64,000 nt of DNA from contig OU744732.1 of NCBI GenBank assembly GCA_916613615.1, positions 55,281,727 through 55,345,726 of the forward strand, given 5' to 3'. Both the position numbers and the translations under genes were made by a program. The notes under the pieces were generated by a model that saw nothing but the letters and a program-made list of their open reading frames with translations, was not told the DNA's origin and did not search any database. Source of the DNA: Steromphala cineraria. Its lineage: Eukaryota; Mollusca; Gastropoda; Trochida; Trochidae. Positions 23,669 to 35,203 of this stretch are shown here, in pieces (the first letter of the stretch is position 1; each line of letters opens with the position of its first letter).

Positions 23669-24214
23669 ATATAAAAGGATTTGAAAAACATTTACACAAA
23701 GCATAGCTTATGCTTGTGATACAAATGCAAATAGATTAACTTTAAAAAAATATTTATTCAACTCAGTCACTAAGTGTGACAACACCACGATTGTGGTTTG
23801 CGTTTGAGCAAATAATGATTTTTTTAAATTTGAAGTTTGAAAGTGATATTTAAGAGTTTACAACAAAAGTTTCATTTTACAAATTTTGCCCTCTGAAATG
23901 CACCCTCACGCTAACAACATTGTAAAGAGACAGTCAAATAATCTATTCTAATTTTGATGTTTTAGTTTACCGGGGTATATTTATGAAATGGCTGTCAGTG
24001 AAATCATTGAGAAAAACAGGGTTCATATTTATGCCAACAGATATGTAATTATCCTTTCAAGTTATGCTATAACCATCATTTGACTCAAATAATATAACAA
24101 TTAAGATATATCTTACGAATAAATAATTTTTACTTTATTGGGTATATAGTCCCTGAAAAAAAGAGTTCTTGACTAATTTTTTAGAATTTTAATTTATTAT
24201 ATAAAATTAAATAA

Positions 24215-24292
24215 AAGGAGCCGTAAACTTTATTTCAGCTAAAGCTGAGGCATCTTGACTTGCCAAAATTTTCTAGACTTAAAAAGGCTCCC
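24215..24292. repeat. Short dispersed repeat D, copy 2
   Basis: Begins GGAGCC and ends GGCTCC, contains CAGCTAAAGCTGAGG and TTTCTAGACTT; probably a small inverted-repeat element. Directly abuts the MITE at 24293. Confidence 0.5.
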
Positions 24293-25288
24293 TTAAAGGA
24301 GCAGTAGCACGTTTTTAGGGGGAATATATGTTGATGTCAGGAAAATGAAAATTAATGGTTCCCATTGAAAGACAATGTATCTAAATGAAGCAGTACTAAT
24401 TCAAATATATAACGTATAATTTAGCCATGCGATTTCCCTTTTCTTACACAAAATGAATTAAAGGTGTTCACACAAAATGGCCGCCAATGGATTTTATGGG
24501 ATTCTTCAGACTTAGTCCTCTGACTATATATGAGTATCTTACCTTACAGTAAAATACACGTTTTTGATTGGCTGATCATCGAATCGTTTTATCTTATGTA
24601 CCCCTCGAGTCTCACTTCTCACGGTGTACAAATGTACCCCGCTGCCATAGCAACAGCTCCTCTCCGAGAAGAGGTGTCGCATAACGTTAAAATGACATTA
24701 CTAAATGACGCACGCAATGTGCAGAGTTCACATAGGTTCGATTAGCTGTTTTCGTGATTATTAACTATAAATTTGTTTTCTCGTCATTCTATGTCTTATT
24801 TCGAAACAAATTCCGCATTACATCACTTACACATGCTATAGAGTTAAAAGCCAAGGGTTTTTAAGCATGTTTAGCCGAGTAGGTTTACGTAACGCGATTC
24901 ATAACATTTCAGTCGGGTTGGCTGACGCCATTTTGTTTACATTAAGGGTCAAGGCCGTCAATACGGTGATGGCTCATCCGTTAACGGCAGTCAAACTTTT
25001 TTCTGTCATGACGGTAAGATAAATACGTTGTATGCTTCTCCCTCGGGTAATACGGTCTGATGTACCATCTTTGCAGAAATGTCAGCCCTCGCCTTGCGGC
25101 TTGGGCAACATTTCTACAAAGATGGTACATCAGACCGTATTACCCTCGTGAGAAGCATACAACTTATATTGGCTTATGTAATGAGATTTTTGTCACTGTC
25201 AAATTTATACATTTAGCATTAACTTACATTTAACAGTGAAATATTTGAAACATAAAATTATCAAAAAACTTGCTACTTCCCCTTTAAG
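24293..25288 (-). mobile_element. MITE family A split by a nested insertion
   Basis: Family A sequence occupies 24293-24534 and 25168-25288, with TTAA at both outer ends. The two halves would join at CTATATATGA/TTGGCTTATG, matching the unbroken family sequence, and the material between is a separate element (24535-25167). Confidence 0.82.
24535..25167. mobile_element. Nested inverted-repeat element with a 56-bp hairpin
   Basis: About 633 bp of relatively CpG-rich DNA inserted into a MITE. Near its right end, arms at 25027-25082 and 25108-25163 are almost perfectly complementary around a 25-base loop. Its outermost bases (GTATCTTACC on the left, GGTAAGATAAATAC just before the hairpin) also look inverted. 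No protein-coding frame is credible. Family unknown. Confidence 0.65.
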
Positions 25289-27110
25289 ATTGCAGCGTCT
25301 ATCTAATTTACATCACAGTTACATATCCTTGTGATGTTACTTTAAAGTAACAAAGACTTATCCTACCATCTAGGTTACAGCATGGTGGCCAATACTGATG
25401 TTGTTTGTATACAGTGTTGCTATTGTTTACACAAAGAGCATATAAATCATTGTAAACAATTCTTATAAGCACAACAACAAAGAAATGACACATTACAGAT
25501 GTAGAGTAAAAACATGTGATATTTATCTATGTTAATTTGTTTTAAGTCCAAACCTTTTAAGAAAGACATTAAAGCAAACCTGCTGATGTAAGGTTATTTT
25601 AAAAAAAATGTTTTAAGCGTGACGAATTTCACGTACATGCATCTTAGACTTTATCAGATCTATCTTTGTTACAGGAAAAGCATTGGAGGTGAACGGTAGA
25701 CTTCCCATGTAGGTAATATACACTTATCAGTGTTACAATCTTTTAGATGTAAAAAACTGAAACAGAAACCCTTCTATGGTGGTAAAAGAAAATGATATTC
25801 ATCTTTACAATTTTGAATAAAAATGAAGTGAAAGCAATATATATTTATTTATACAGTTTAGAATAAAAATCAAGAATAAAAATGTTTATTATCTTACATT
25901 TTTGCATACACATTATACGTGACCCTATGACCTTTATGAAATTTTTGATAAAAAAAATTAAAAAATGTGTATTAATTAAAATAAGTTCCTTTTTATATTA
26001 TATTCGTTTAAGTTTTTTTTTTACATGAATAAATTTGTAAAATATGGTAACTATATATCTGTCAAGATCTAATCAAGGGATGTCTCTCTAAATTTTTACC
26101 TTTGATATGTTACCTGTCTATTGTAATCACCTGTCTCTTACCTGTTGGGTCGTTAAAGGTGTGGTTTCCTGCCACTTTAGACAACACTACTCCCATTGTT
26201 AAACACTTCATGCATTTTTCAAAATTGAGACATCAAATCTATTTTGAAAATTTACTTTGAAATATAATACCCAGATTTAGTTCCTGATATAAATTATCTT
26301 CTTGGACTGTACAATGAGTCTTTCTCTATATAAATCTTTTGTGAAATGTCCTTCAATGATTTCTAAAGAGATTTAAAGACACCAAAAATATTTTAGAATT
26401 CTTTAATCAAAGACGACATACAAAATGCAGCACATTTTAAATCTTTTAGTTCTCAAAACCATGATTTAAAAATGCAATATTATCCATTACCCAGTATTTG
26501 TTTGAGCCGCATAAGATGGATAAAAATTGTAGCTCAGATTTTGGGAAAACATACTTTTTATAATGCAACATAATCCTTAACATTTTAAGCAACATTTTAC
26601 AACCTATTTCTTATTATGATGATTTAAACATATGAATTCCTGCTGACATTGAAATATTTTCATCTTTAACGGCTGAAATTAAATTTTGAAATTTCACTTG
26701 AAAAAAATGACCATTTTCATAAAATTAAAAAATATGATTTTTTTGACTTTATATGTTCAGAAGAGCATTCTCATATGAATATTAAACAATATTATACATT
26801 CTACATCTCAAGAGCTCTTGAAAGGGAAGGATCATTTCCCTTTAACCTTCTTGAAGCAACAAGGTCCCTCACTTTCCATATGGATATCCCATCTGAATAT
26901 GGAGGGTAAATAATTGCTAAACAAATCCCCTGCTTTAGGAGGTTTTCACAGACTAAACAAACTGACAACCTTATGACCTACAATATATATGTACATACAC
27001 ATATATATACATGTGCTTATCTACTACTTGACCAGGATTATATCAATACAAGTGATCTTGGGTGTGCTTGAAACACTACCAGGTAGACCAGTTGAAAATA
27101 GTATGTGTGC
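25289..27110. other. No gene seen
   Basis: AT-rich; holds a small group of ACCTGT motifs near 26115-26150. Confidence 0.6.
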
Positions 27111-27477
27111 TTAAAGGGGGCAGTAGCACGTTTTTTGATAATTTTATATTCTAATTTTTTCACTGATAATTGTAAGTTAATGCTAAATGTATTATTTTGA
27201 CAGTGTCAAAAATCTCATTACACAAGCCAATCATCCATATAGTCAGAGGACAAAGTATCAAAATTCACATAAAATCCATTGGCGGCCATTTTTTGTGAAC
27301 ACCTTTAATTCATTTTGTGTAAGAAAAAGGAATCGCATGGCTAAACTTTACGTTATATATTTGAATTACTACTGCTCCATTTAGTTTATATGCATTGTCT
27401 TTCAATTGGAACCATTAATTTTCATTTTCCTGACATCACCTTATATTCTCCCTTAAAACGTGCTACTGCCCCTTTAA
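27111..27477 (+). mobile_element. MITE family A, complete copy
   Basis: 367 bp, both TTAA flanks intact, inverted ends AAAGGGGGCAGTAGCACG and ACGTGCTACTGCCCCTTT, and the conserved GGCGGCCATTTT box. It is among the least degraded copies, suggesting comparatively recent insertion. Short reading frames inside it are not genes. Confidence 0.87.
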
Positions 27478-27749
27478 AGGCACAAATGCATTATTTCTTA
27501 GTTCAAATTTGCTACATATGGAGACATATGCTCTTACTCACCGGTAAGCTACCAATGAATACAATGAAATACATAATGTTCTTTATATTTTCCTGCTATC
27601 AATGACTAAAAGGTTATAACAAAGAAAGGCAATAGACCTAGGATGTTAAAAATGTTAAGAGTTGGTTATGCACAAAATGAAAATTTTGTTGTTTGAAATA
27701 AGCTTTTGACCACAACAGTAAAAGTATTTTATATAAAGGCATATTTGTT

Positions 27750-28002
27750 AGGTGAGGTGAGATAGGGTTTAACGCTATTTTCAAGAGTATTTCACTTATA
27801 TAGCTGAGAGAAACCCCGGAACCAGTTGGAACCAATGTACCATTGGTGGTACTGCACTGAAATTCAGTGTAGCATTGCACCCAAACCTTACTGTGAATAG
27901 AAGAGTTCTCTACTGCAGACAAAGTTTAAAGGCCACTGGCGAGATTCAAACCCAGGACCTCTTGATCTGCAGCAAATTTACCACTGCACCATCTCGCCCC
28001 CG
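27750..28002 (-). mobile_element. SINE, reverse orientation, single body unit
   Basis: On the minus strand it reads GCGAGATGGTGCAGTGGTAA (A-box), GGGTTTGAATCTCG (B-box), a body with GGTGCAATGCTACACTGA and the shared tail. It is about 253 bp and gives the unexpanded form of the 10.4-kb copy. Confidence 0.7.
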
Positions 28003-30114
28003 GTATATCTGTAACTTCATCAATTTCTAATAAACAGAATAGGCAGTGACATTGGTCTTACCGTGTCAGCGGTTGTGTTTGATCTTAAGATTGAATGCAT
28101 ATAATTAAAAAATATCAGTGATATATTAAATGGTTTGAGAAGCTACAAGCAGCCAATTCATTTCTCTTTATATGTAGATCATACTTTTATCTATCATTTT
28201 GCATTACAAAACATTTCTGAATCATGCATCATAAATGTCATTTTCGAAAGTTTTTAATTTATTAAATTTTTCACCAAATGATACTGTCACTGAAGAACAA
28301 AGGTTGAGATTTGTTACACCAAAATTAAAACAATGCTTCATTCATGAAAGAGGGTGAGTCACTTATTTTAATAATTTTCTAAAAATTAATATCTATTTTT
28401 ACATAATATATGCTATATTTAAAAGTTTTGACATTGGGTGTTAAGGTGACAAAGCCTTGTTAGTTTAAAGGAAAGAGTCATTTCCTGAAACTTTATATAT
28501 AGATTAAGAATACAATACTCTACTGAGTGTGAGCCACTTTAATGTTGATAATTTTATCACATGTTTCCGGCATAATATGTTAATAATAACACCTATTAAC
28601 ATAAAATAGCGCAAAAGACATAAAATGAGTATTTTCATCTTAATGACATTGCTATATTCTTTTTTCTTTCAAGGAAGGTTGAAAATGTGCTTTGGCCGGT
28701 TATTGTGGCCATTAATAAGCATGATACAAAAAGCTCAATTTGAAACAAAGATTTCTTTATTAAAATTAAAAGCATGAATAATTATAATGGGCTTATGGAT
28801 TTCTTGAAGAATCCTCTTACTTTTAAATGAAAAAATCTTACACATAAGTGAAACATTTCCAGTGTCATAAACATTTATGTGCACATGTTCACATATGATT
28901 TTTGAGAATCAACCATGATTTTGGATTGAGTTGCTTATAGCATAGTCAATGATGGCATTAAATCATAACTACTAAAAAAATGAACAAAATCCACAACAAT
29001 TCATTAGTTATGAGAAAACACATTTGTATGAAGGTTTACCTTGAATTAAATAATGTTTCAAACAAGCCCAGAAGGCCTAATATGAAAGTGACACAAAGTC
29101 TATCACTTGATTAATTCAAGTTGAGGAAATTTCTATTAAGAAGTTAAATCTCCCAGAATTGTTAGAATGCCAGTTGATGTCAATAATCATCGTATTATTA
29201 CATATTTTTATCAAATCATTTCACCAGGTGGGTTAAGGTATGTCAAAAGTTATCACAAAGTGGGAGTATATTTGAACCATAAATTAAACAGTTGGCATAT
29301 AAACAGTGTAAAATACATAAAAGATATGTTTTATTACAGGAATGGCATTTATATGTTCACATAAGACCTCTGGAGAACGGTGTGTTAATCTGGGGGTTAG
29401 TGCCAGCAGTTTGCAAACACAAACACTCCCTGTTTAACCAACTCAACAAGTCGATCATGATTTATAGTGAACAAAACGCTAATATTCTCGTGTATGTAAC
29501 TTCTAGATTTATGGAGGACAAAACTCTAATAAAATTGTGTTTGTAAGAGCTAGGTTTATTACATATCTACAGAAATTTGACCTAGCTAGTTTAAAATATT
29601 ACCTATACTCAACAATAAAAGTTAAGGACCACCCTAATATGCATATATAAGCAGAATATTGATCATTAAGATGATAAAAAGATATCTCAATATGGACAAT
29701 CAGGTTTGACCCAAACATATTTTGTTAATAATGTAGAGACTCTGCGAAAGCTGAATTAATTAAACAGTCATTGTTCAAAAAGCATATAGGATAACATAGG
29801 TCAATGACTGAATCCAGAATATTGATGGGACTTAAACTTTAAAGGCAAAAGAAACAAAATATTGTATCATGCTGAAACTTGAATGCACTGTCTGGAACTA
29901 ACAAGGCATTGATGTTACCATACTAGAATCACATAAGCATTCTCAAAAAGTTGAAATAGAACAGTTTATGTTGTGAATAAAGTAAAACATGCAATCACGT
30001 GCCAGGAAAAACTTAAGAAGTAGCTCAATGTGCTTGGACTTCATGAACTGTCTAATAGATCAACATCTACTTTTGAAAGAACTTATACACACTTCTGCAA
30101 CAAAAACTCCACAG
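28003..30114. other. No gene seen
   Basis: AT-rich; frames at 29167 and 29292 have no supporting context. Confidence 0.6.
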
Positions 30115-30250
30115 GAAGTAATAACTCAGCTCTAGCTCTACATTCAAGTACCTTCGCAAAGAAAACACAATCTGCTTTCTGGCTGAAACTAAGAAAGCAT
30201 TGGGGTACCATTCCAAAATAACAATGTACCATTCCTCAAACTCCAAGACC
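30115..30250 (+). repeat. Direct repeat, left copy
   Basis: The segment with AAGAAAACACAATCTGCTTT and TACCATTCCAAAATAACAAT is repeated at 30494-30626. The two copies flank a dispersed repeat. Confidence 0.75.
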
Positions 30251-30294
30251 TTAGATGTAAAAATGTAAAGCTTAAAATTTACATCTACCAGGTC

Positions 30295-30490
30295 AGTTAC
30301 TTTAAATCATGAAAATTAATTGTCCTACCTTTCCTTTGAGATATGGTGAAAGGTTGTCATGTTTCAAGGTACCGGTATACTGAATGTATCATCTAGATTT
30401 AAAACTCATTTTAACAAAAAGAACATTAAGTTTTGTCATGCACATTTACTTTGAAAACATCCTCGATGTCATATTAATTACATCCACAAC
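30295..30490 (+). repeat. Dispersed repeat C
   Basis: Shares CCTTTGAGATATGGT, TTGTCATGTTTCAAGGTA, TTTTGTCATGCACATTTACT and TTGAAAACATCCTC with 23471-23668, in the same order and strand. Confidence 0.75.
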
Positions 30491-30493
30491 AAG

Positions 30494-30626
30494 AAAGTAA
30501 TAACTCATTTCTACATTCAAGTACATTCGCAAAGAAAACACAATCTGCTTCCTGGCTGTAACAAAAGAAGCATTCGGCTACCATTCCAGAATGACAATAT
30601 ACCATTCTTCAAAGTCAACTGACAAT
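30494..30626 (+). repeat. Direct repeat, right copy
   Basis: Right counterpart of 30115-30250, sharing GCAAAGAAAACACAATCTGC and TACCATTC. Confidence 0.75.
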
Positions 30627-30785
30627 AGAACAATTTTGGTTGAGGATAAACCTACTAAGCCTTTGGCGCCATTGGAACCAAAACCTTGTAAAGAGGCAAA
30701 CCATAAAACGTAATGTAAGAAAAACGTTGGAAATAGCATGTTGTTCTAGAACTTTGGGAATTGCAAAATAAATCAAAATCATAAT

Positions 30786-31040
30786 GATAAATCTCAGAAT
30801 CTCTCTGAAACAAAAAGACATTTTTAACACTTTCAAAACCTCTACTACTTCTTGTTAATCAGTTCGAATAAATAAATATCAGAATATTTTTCGAAACTAA
30901 AAGACATTTAAACACTTTAAAAACCTCTACAGGTTCTTATAACTCAGTTCTAAATAAATCTCAGAATCTTTCTGAAACTAAAAGACATTTCAAACAATTT
31001 AAAACCTCGATCTAGAGGTTCTTAAAACTCAGTTCTCATT
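30786..31040 (+). repeat. About 85-bp tandem repeat, three copies
   Basis: AAATCTCAGAATCTTTCTGA recurs three times at spacings of about 82-87 bases, with AAAGACATTT and AACCTCTAC in each unit. Confidence 0.7.
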
Positions 31041-31283
31041 CTCTAAGAAAACAGAAGCTACCTTCTGACAAATGCAGTGCATCTTCTAAGTCTTCTACTT
31101 AGCCCTCTTATTAGGACTGACAGCCACACCTAGGCCTCTATTTGCGCACAGTAAGTCAATAATCTTCGGAGCAATTAAACTTTCTGATATTTAGGTTCCT
31201 GGCAGGAAGGAGTGGAGTTTAATTTGAGAAAGTCAAAGTTATTGACTCTTGGGTAAGGCAAACACTGAAGAGACAGTTATTGC

Positions 31284-31795
31284 TTGTGCCAGTCCTGCAG
31301 TTTGCAATCAAAACAGTCTGGAAAATAGCAATTGAAGTCTGCCATCATTGTGCATATTCTTGAAATGTTCAAGTTGGATGAACTCCTTTATGCTTTGTGA
31401 TTTTTTACCATTTGTTGCTGTTATATATCCATAGAGGCACACTTATACCAGCCCTGCAGTTTGCAATCAAAACAGTCTGGAAAATAGAAATTGAAGTCTG
31501 CCATCATTGTGCATATTCTTGAAGGGTGCAGGTTGGATGAATTCATCTGAGCTACACAACACTTTGTGATTTTTTACAATTTGTTGCTCTTATATATTTA
31601 TACATAGATAGAGGCAATTGCACCAATCCTGCAGTTTGAGATCAAAACAGTCTGAAAAATAGCAATTGAAGTCTGCCATCATTGTGGCACTGTGTGCATA
31701 TTCTTGAAGATTTCGGGTTTTAAGAATTCCTCTATGCTTAGTGATTTTTTACAATTTGTTGCTGATATACATCGTACAAAAATCCTTAAATGGCA
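31284..31795 (+). repeat. 159-175 bp tandem repeat, three copies
   Basis: CCTGCAGTTTG occurs at 31294, 31453 and 31628, each followed by CAATTGAAGTCTGCCATCAT or a close variant and TGTGATTTTTTAC. Confidence 0.82.
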
Positions 31796-32026
31796 TTAGT
31801 CTTACTCACTACAGCAGTTCAAAATAATTTCATCAAAATGCCACTGCAATGCATATTTAGTCATATGGGTATCTTTATCATATCATTTACCGGTAGTCAA
31901 ATCATTAGCTAATTTTATCCATTTCTGTGCCAGTTCTCTTACCAACTGCAGCTGAACTTGATAGTACCATCAGATTTGTTTCTTTAGCAAAAGAGGGTGC
32001 CACAGTCAAATACAAATTTAGAAGTA

Positions 32027-32424
32027 CCGTATTTCCTCGATTACAACCCGGGTGTTGAAACCACCCTTGGCCTCGAATATAACCCAGGGGGTAAAGGGGT
32101 GCTGAGTGAATTTGAACCAGGATCTCGAATATAACCCGGATCTCTTTTGAAGTATTGGTATGACTTAGACAAACTGTCAGGTCAATATTAACACCTCTAT
32201 TGTACAATTGTATCCGAGTTGTTCTTAATATTGTTAAAATAATCTTTGTATGATTTCCAGATGGAAAGTTTTGAAATATGGAATGCCACTTTCTCACTCT
32301 TGTAATAGATTTTGTAATGCCATTTCAGGTCTGAAAAAATAGAACCCGGCCTCGATTTGAACCAAGCGGGGTTAGGGGGTGCTGAATGAAATAGAACCCC
32401 GGGGTTGTATTCGAGGAAATACAG
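32027..32424. mobile_element. TIR element, CCGTATTTCCTCGA ends
   Basis: 398 bp with ends CCGTATTTCCTCGATTACAA and TTGTATTCGAGGAAATACAG, left flank TA and right flank TC (probably mutated TA). Internal copies of CTCGAATATAACCC repeat. The 130-codon minus frame overlapping it is not a gene. Confidence 0.68.
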
Positions 32425-33414
32425 TCTTAAATTGGCCAGAGAAGGAAGCCATCAGAAGTAATGCTTTGCAAATGCAATTGGTTCTTCTTCATTTTTACTT
32501 TTTTCCCAAAACATTACCTCCAAAAGGTAAAGTCTAGCTTTTTTCCTATTTCTGATTATATTTTAACAAATATAATTTTGAAGACTTAAGTGATATGTGG
32601 CATAAGTTTATTTCCAGACTTTGAGGAGCACTAATATTAATTGTTTAATGCACATTGAGAATCAAGAAGTTGTCTTTATGTTGACGGCAGTGCATTTAAG
32701 AATATCTAATCTTCTAATAGAGATCCTAAAAAGACCATTACTGATAATCTTTTTTCATTGAAACATGAATTCTGAAAGAAATGTTGGTTTTGAAAAATAT
32801 GTGCAATCTCAAAGGGCCATTGCATCACCTTTGATGAGAAGTCAAACAAATTTTATAAGATGAAACTCGACACCTGACAACTATACACTAGTGACATATA
32901 TACAATTGATTTCAGCATTATAAAGGATGTCTATGTTTCTTTAAAAATCTATAATTATCATGCAACAAAGTTTTTAAGATTTTTTTCATTTAATTTTTTT
33001 TTATGTAGAATGAAGAGATACCTCTTTGTAATGATTTTTAAAAAAAAATGCTTTTGTGACATAGAAAAAAGCAAGTCTAGAGTTATTTTAAGTACAGATA
33101 AGTAAACATTTTTTCCAAGGCCTTTCTGTTGTCATGGTGTCACTGCCTATGATGGAATTTAAACGTTTGTTTAACACTGAGATCCTAATCTCTTCACAAT
33201 GGTTTGCTGTCTTACAGATATTTATCAGTGATATAAACCAGGTAAAACATCACCTGTAGGTGAGGCAGTATTTACCTGTATTTCATAAGGGAACAAATTT
33301 CAGGTATGTTTACATACCTGTTACGCCATTTATAATAGTGATTTTTTGAAAATTTAAAATCGTAAATAAGGTCATACATGACAGATTTTGGGCCATTTTC
33401 TATACCTGTTATGC

Positions 33415-34040
33415 TAAACATAATAATGATGTTTTATAACATATCGGTAAGTTTTCTATGATCAAAGGCTTTGATTCAATGCATCCCATTCAAAACATGA
33501 TATTTAATAACATCAATAGTTACAACATATCAGTAAGTTCTCTATGATCAATATCTTAGATTTAATTCATCCCATTTGAAATTTATTTATTAACACAAAT
33601 AGTTATAATATGTTACTCGAAACAGCTTAGATTTGAATTATAATCAATAATTCGAATTAATAATAATAATTATCCCCCTTGAAACATGACATTAATTAAC
33701 ATAAATAGTTACAACATATCAGCGTGTTTTCTATGATCAACAGCTTTGATTTAATTTATCCCACTCAAAACATGATATTTACAAACGTAAACAGTTACAA
33801 TATGTAAGTAAGTTTACCATTATCAAAAGTTTAGATTTGAATTATCCAACTTGAAACATTATTTATTAATTATATTTATTAACATAAATAGTTACAATAT
33901 ATCACTCGAATCATAAGTTTTCTATGATCAAACGCTTAGATTTGAATTATCCAACTCAAAATTTATTTATCAACATAGATAGTTACAATATGTCAGAAAG
34001 TTTTCCATTATCAAAACCTTAGAATTGATATATCCTACTC
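33415..34040 (+). repeat. About 75-110 bp degenerate tandem repeat, six to seven units
   Basis: Units contain ATAGTTACAACATATCAGTA, TTTTCTATGATCAA and TTAGATTTGAATTATCC. It abuts MITE family A at 34096. Confidence 0.75.
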
Positions 34041-34095
34041 CAACACCTTTGATTCACAGACTGCCTTGCTGTAACCAACTTACAACTCATTTACG

Positions 34096-34458
34096 TTAAA
34101 GGGGCAGTAGCACGTTTTTTGATAATCTTATATTTTAAAATTTTCACTGATTATTGAATGTTAATGCTAAATGTATTATGTTGATAGTGCATAAATCTCA
34201 TTACACAAGCCAATCAGCCATAGTCAGAGGACAAAGTATGACGATTCACATAAAATACATTGGCGGCCATTTTTGTGTGAACACCTTTAATTCATTTTGT
34301 GTAAGAAAATGAATTGCATGACTAAACTTTATGTTTTATGTTTGAATTATTACTGCTCAATTTAGTTAAAATACATTGTTTTTCAATTGGAACCATTTAT
34401 TTTTATTTTCTTGACATCACCTTATATTCCCCATAAAAACATGCTACTGCCCCTTTAA
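34096..34458 (+). mobile_element. MITE family A, complete copy
   Basis: 363 bp between TTAA direct repeats, with both terminal inverted repeats preserved apart from a few changes (CATGCTACTGCC at the right end). The YY1-like box is intact. Confidence 0.87.
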
Positions 34459-34829
34459 TCAATGTACTCCCTGACATAACCAGCTTAATCTATAGACTCA
34501 TGTCCTTGCTAATGGAATACTTATTGAATTAAGGCCACATAGTAGACTTTCCAAGTCAATTTATATCTAGAGAACATTTGGGGCATATGTTGTGGTTATG
34601 TTCAAGGCATATGTTTCTTCATGTTTATGTAAACAAAAGCTAGTATGTTTTTTAATGCTGATAATTGTTTTATTTGTTATGAATGTTAAATCTGCTTTTG
34701 CATGTTGAATGAACTTCTGTATGATTTTCTATGTAAACTGAGTTTCTGTGTAATTATGGACTTTAACAAAGACGTTGACACTTGTTAATGCCTATCATAT
34801 CACCTCAAATTCTCCTCAAATTGTGCTTA

Positions 34830-35094
34830 CCGTATTCGTCCTATTAAGCGCCCCCTCCCTAATAAGCGACCCCTCTTACAAATTTCCATATAACAGAGCG
34901 CCCCCCCCCCCCTTCATACGTAAAATGGCCTACCTCTACTGCTTTTCCAATAGAGTCCAAAGCCTCTGTAATAGTTTACCCGGGCCTGTGAATGTGTAGT
35001 TGCACTGAATTTCCACGATTGAACTACTTTCATTCTCGTTCAGAATCCCGACAAGTGCTAGTTTCGCTTGTCTATAACGTATTCCTAATAAGCG

Positions 35095-35125
<31 letters not shown>

Positions 35126-35203
35126 TTCTGGGGTATCCTAATAAGCGCCCACTTTGGATTTTTTTAAGCCAAGCGCCCAGGGCGCTTAATAGGACGAATA
35201 CGG
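34830..35203. mobile_element. TIR element, CCGTATTCGTCC ends, with C homopolymers
   Basis: 374 bp flanked by TA, with long inverted ends CCGTATTCGTCCTATTAAGC and GCTTAATAGGACGAATACGG. The interior repeats CTAATAAGCG next to C tracts, one of 31 C at 35095-35125. Confidence 0.75.

Noticed and set aside
26120..26190. Minus-strand micro-exon ETTPLTTQQ before gtaaga
   Set aside because: 27 bp only, with a poor acceptor; it lies in a group of ACCTGT motifs that mimic donors.
31905..32297. 130-codon minus-strand frame
   Set aside because: Most of it lies inside a TIR element (32027-32424), with no domain and no splice context.
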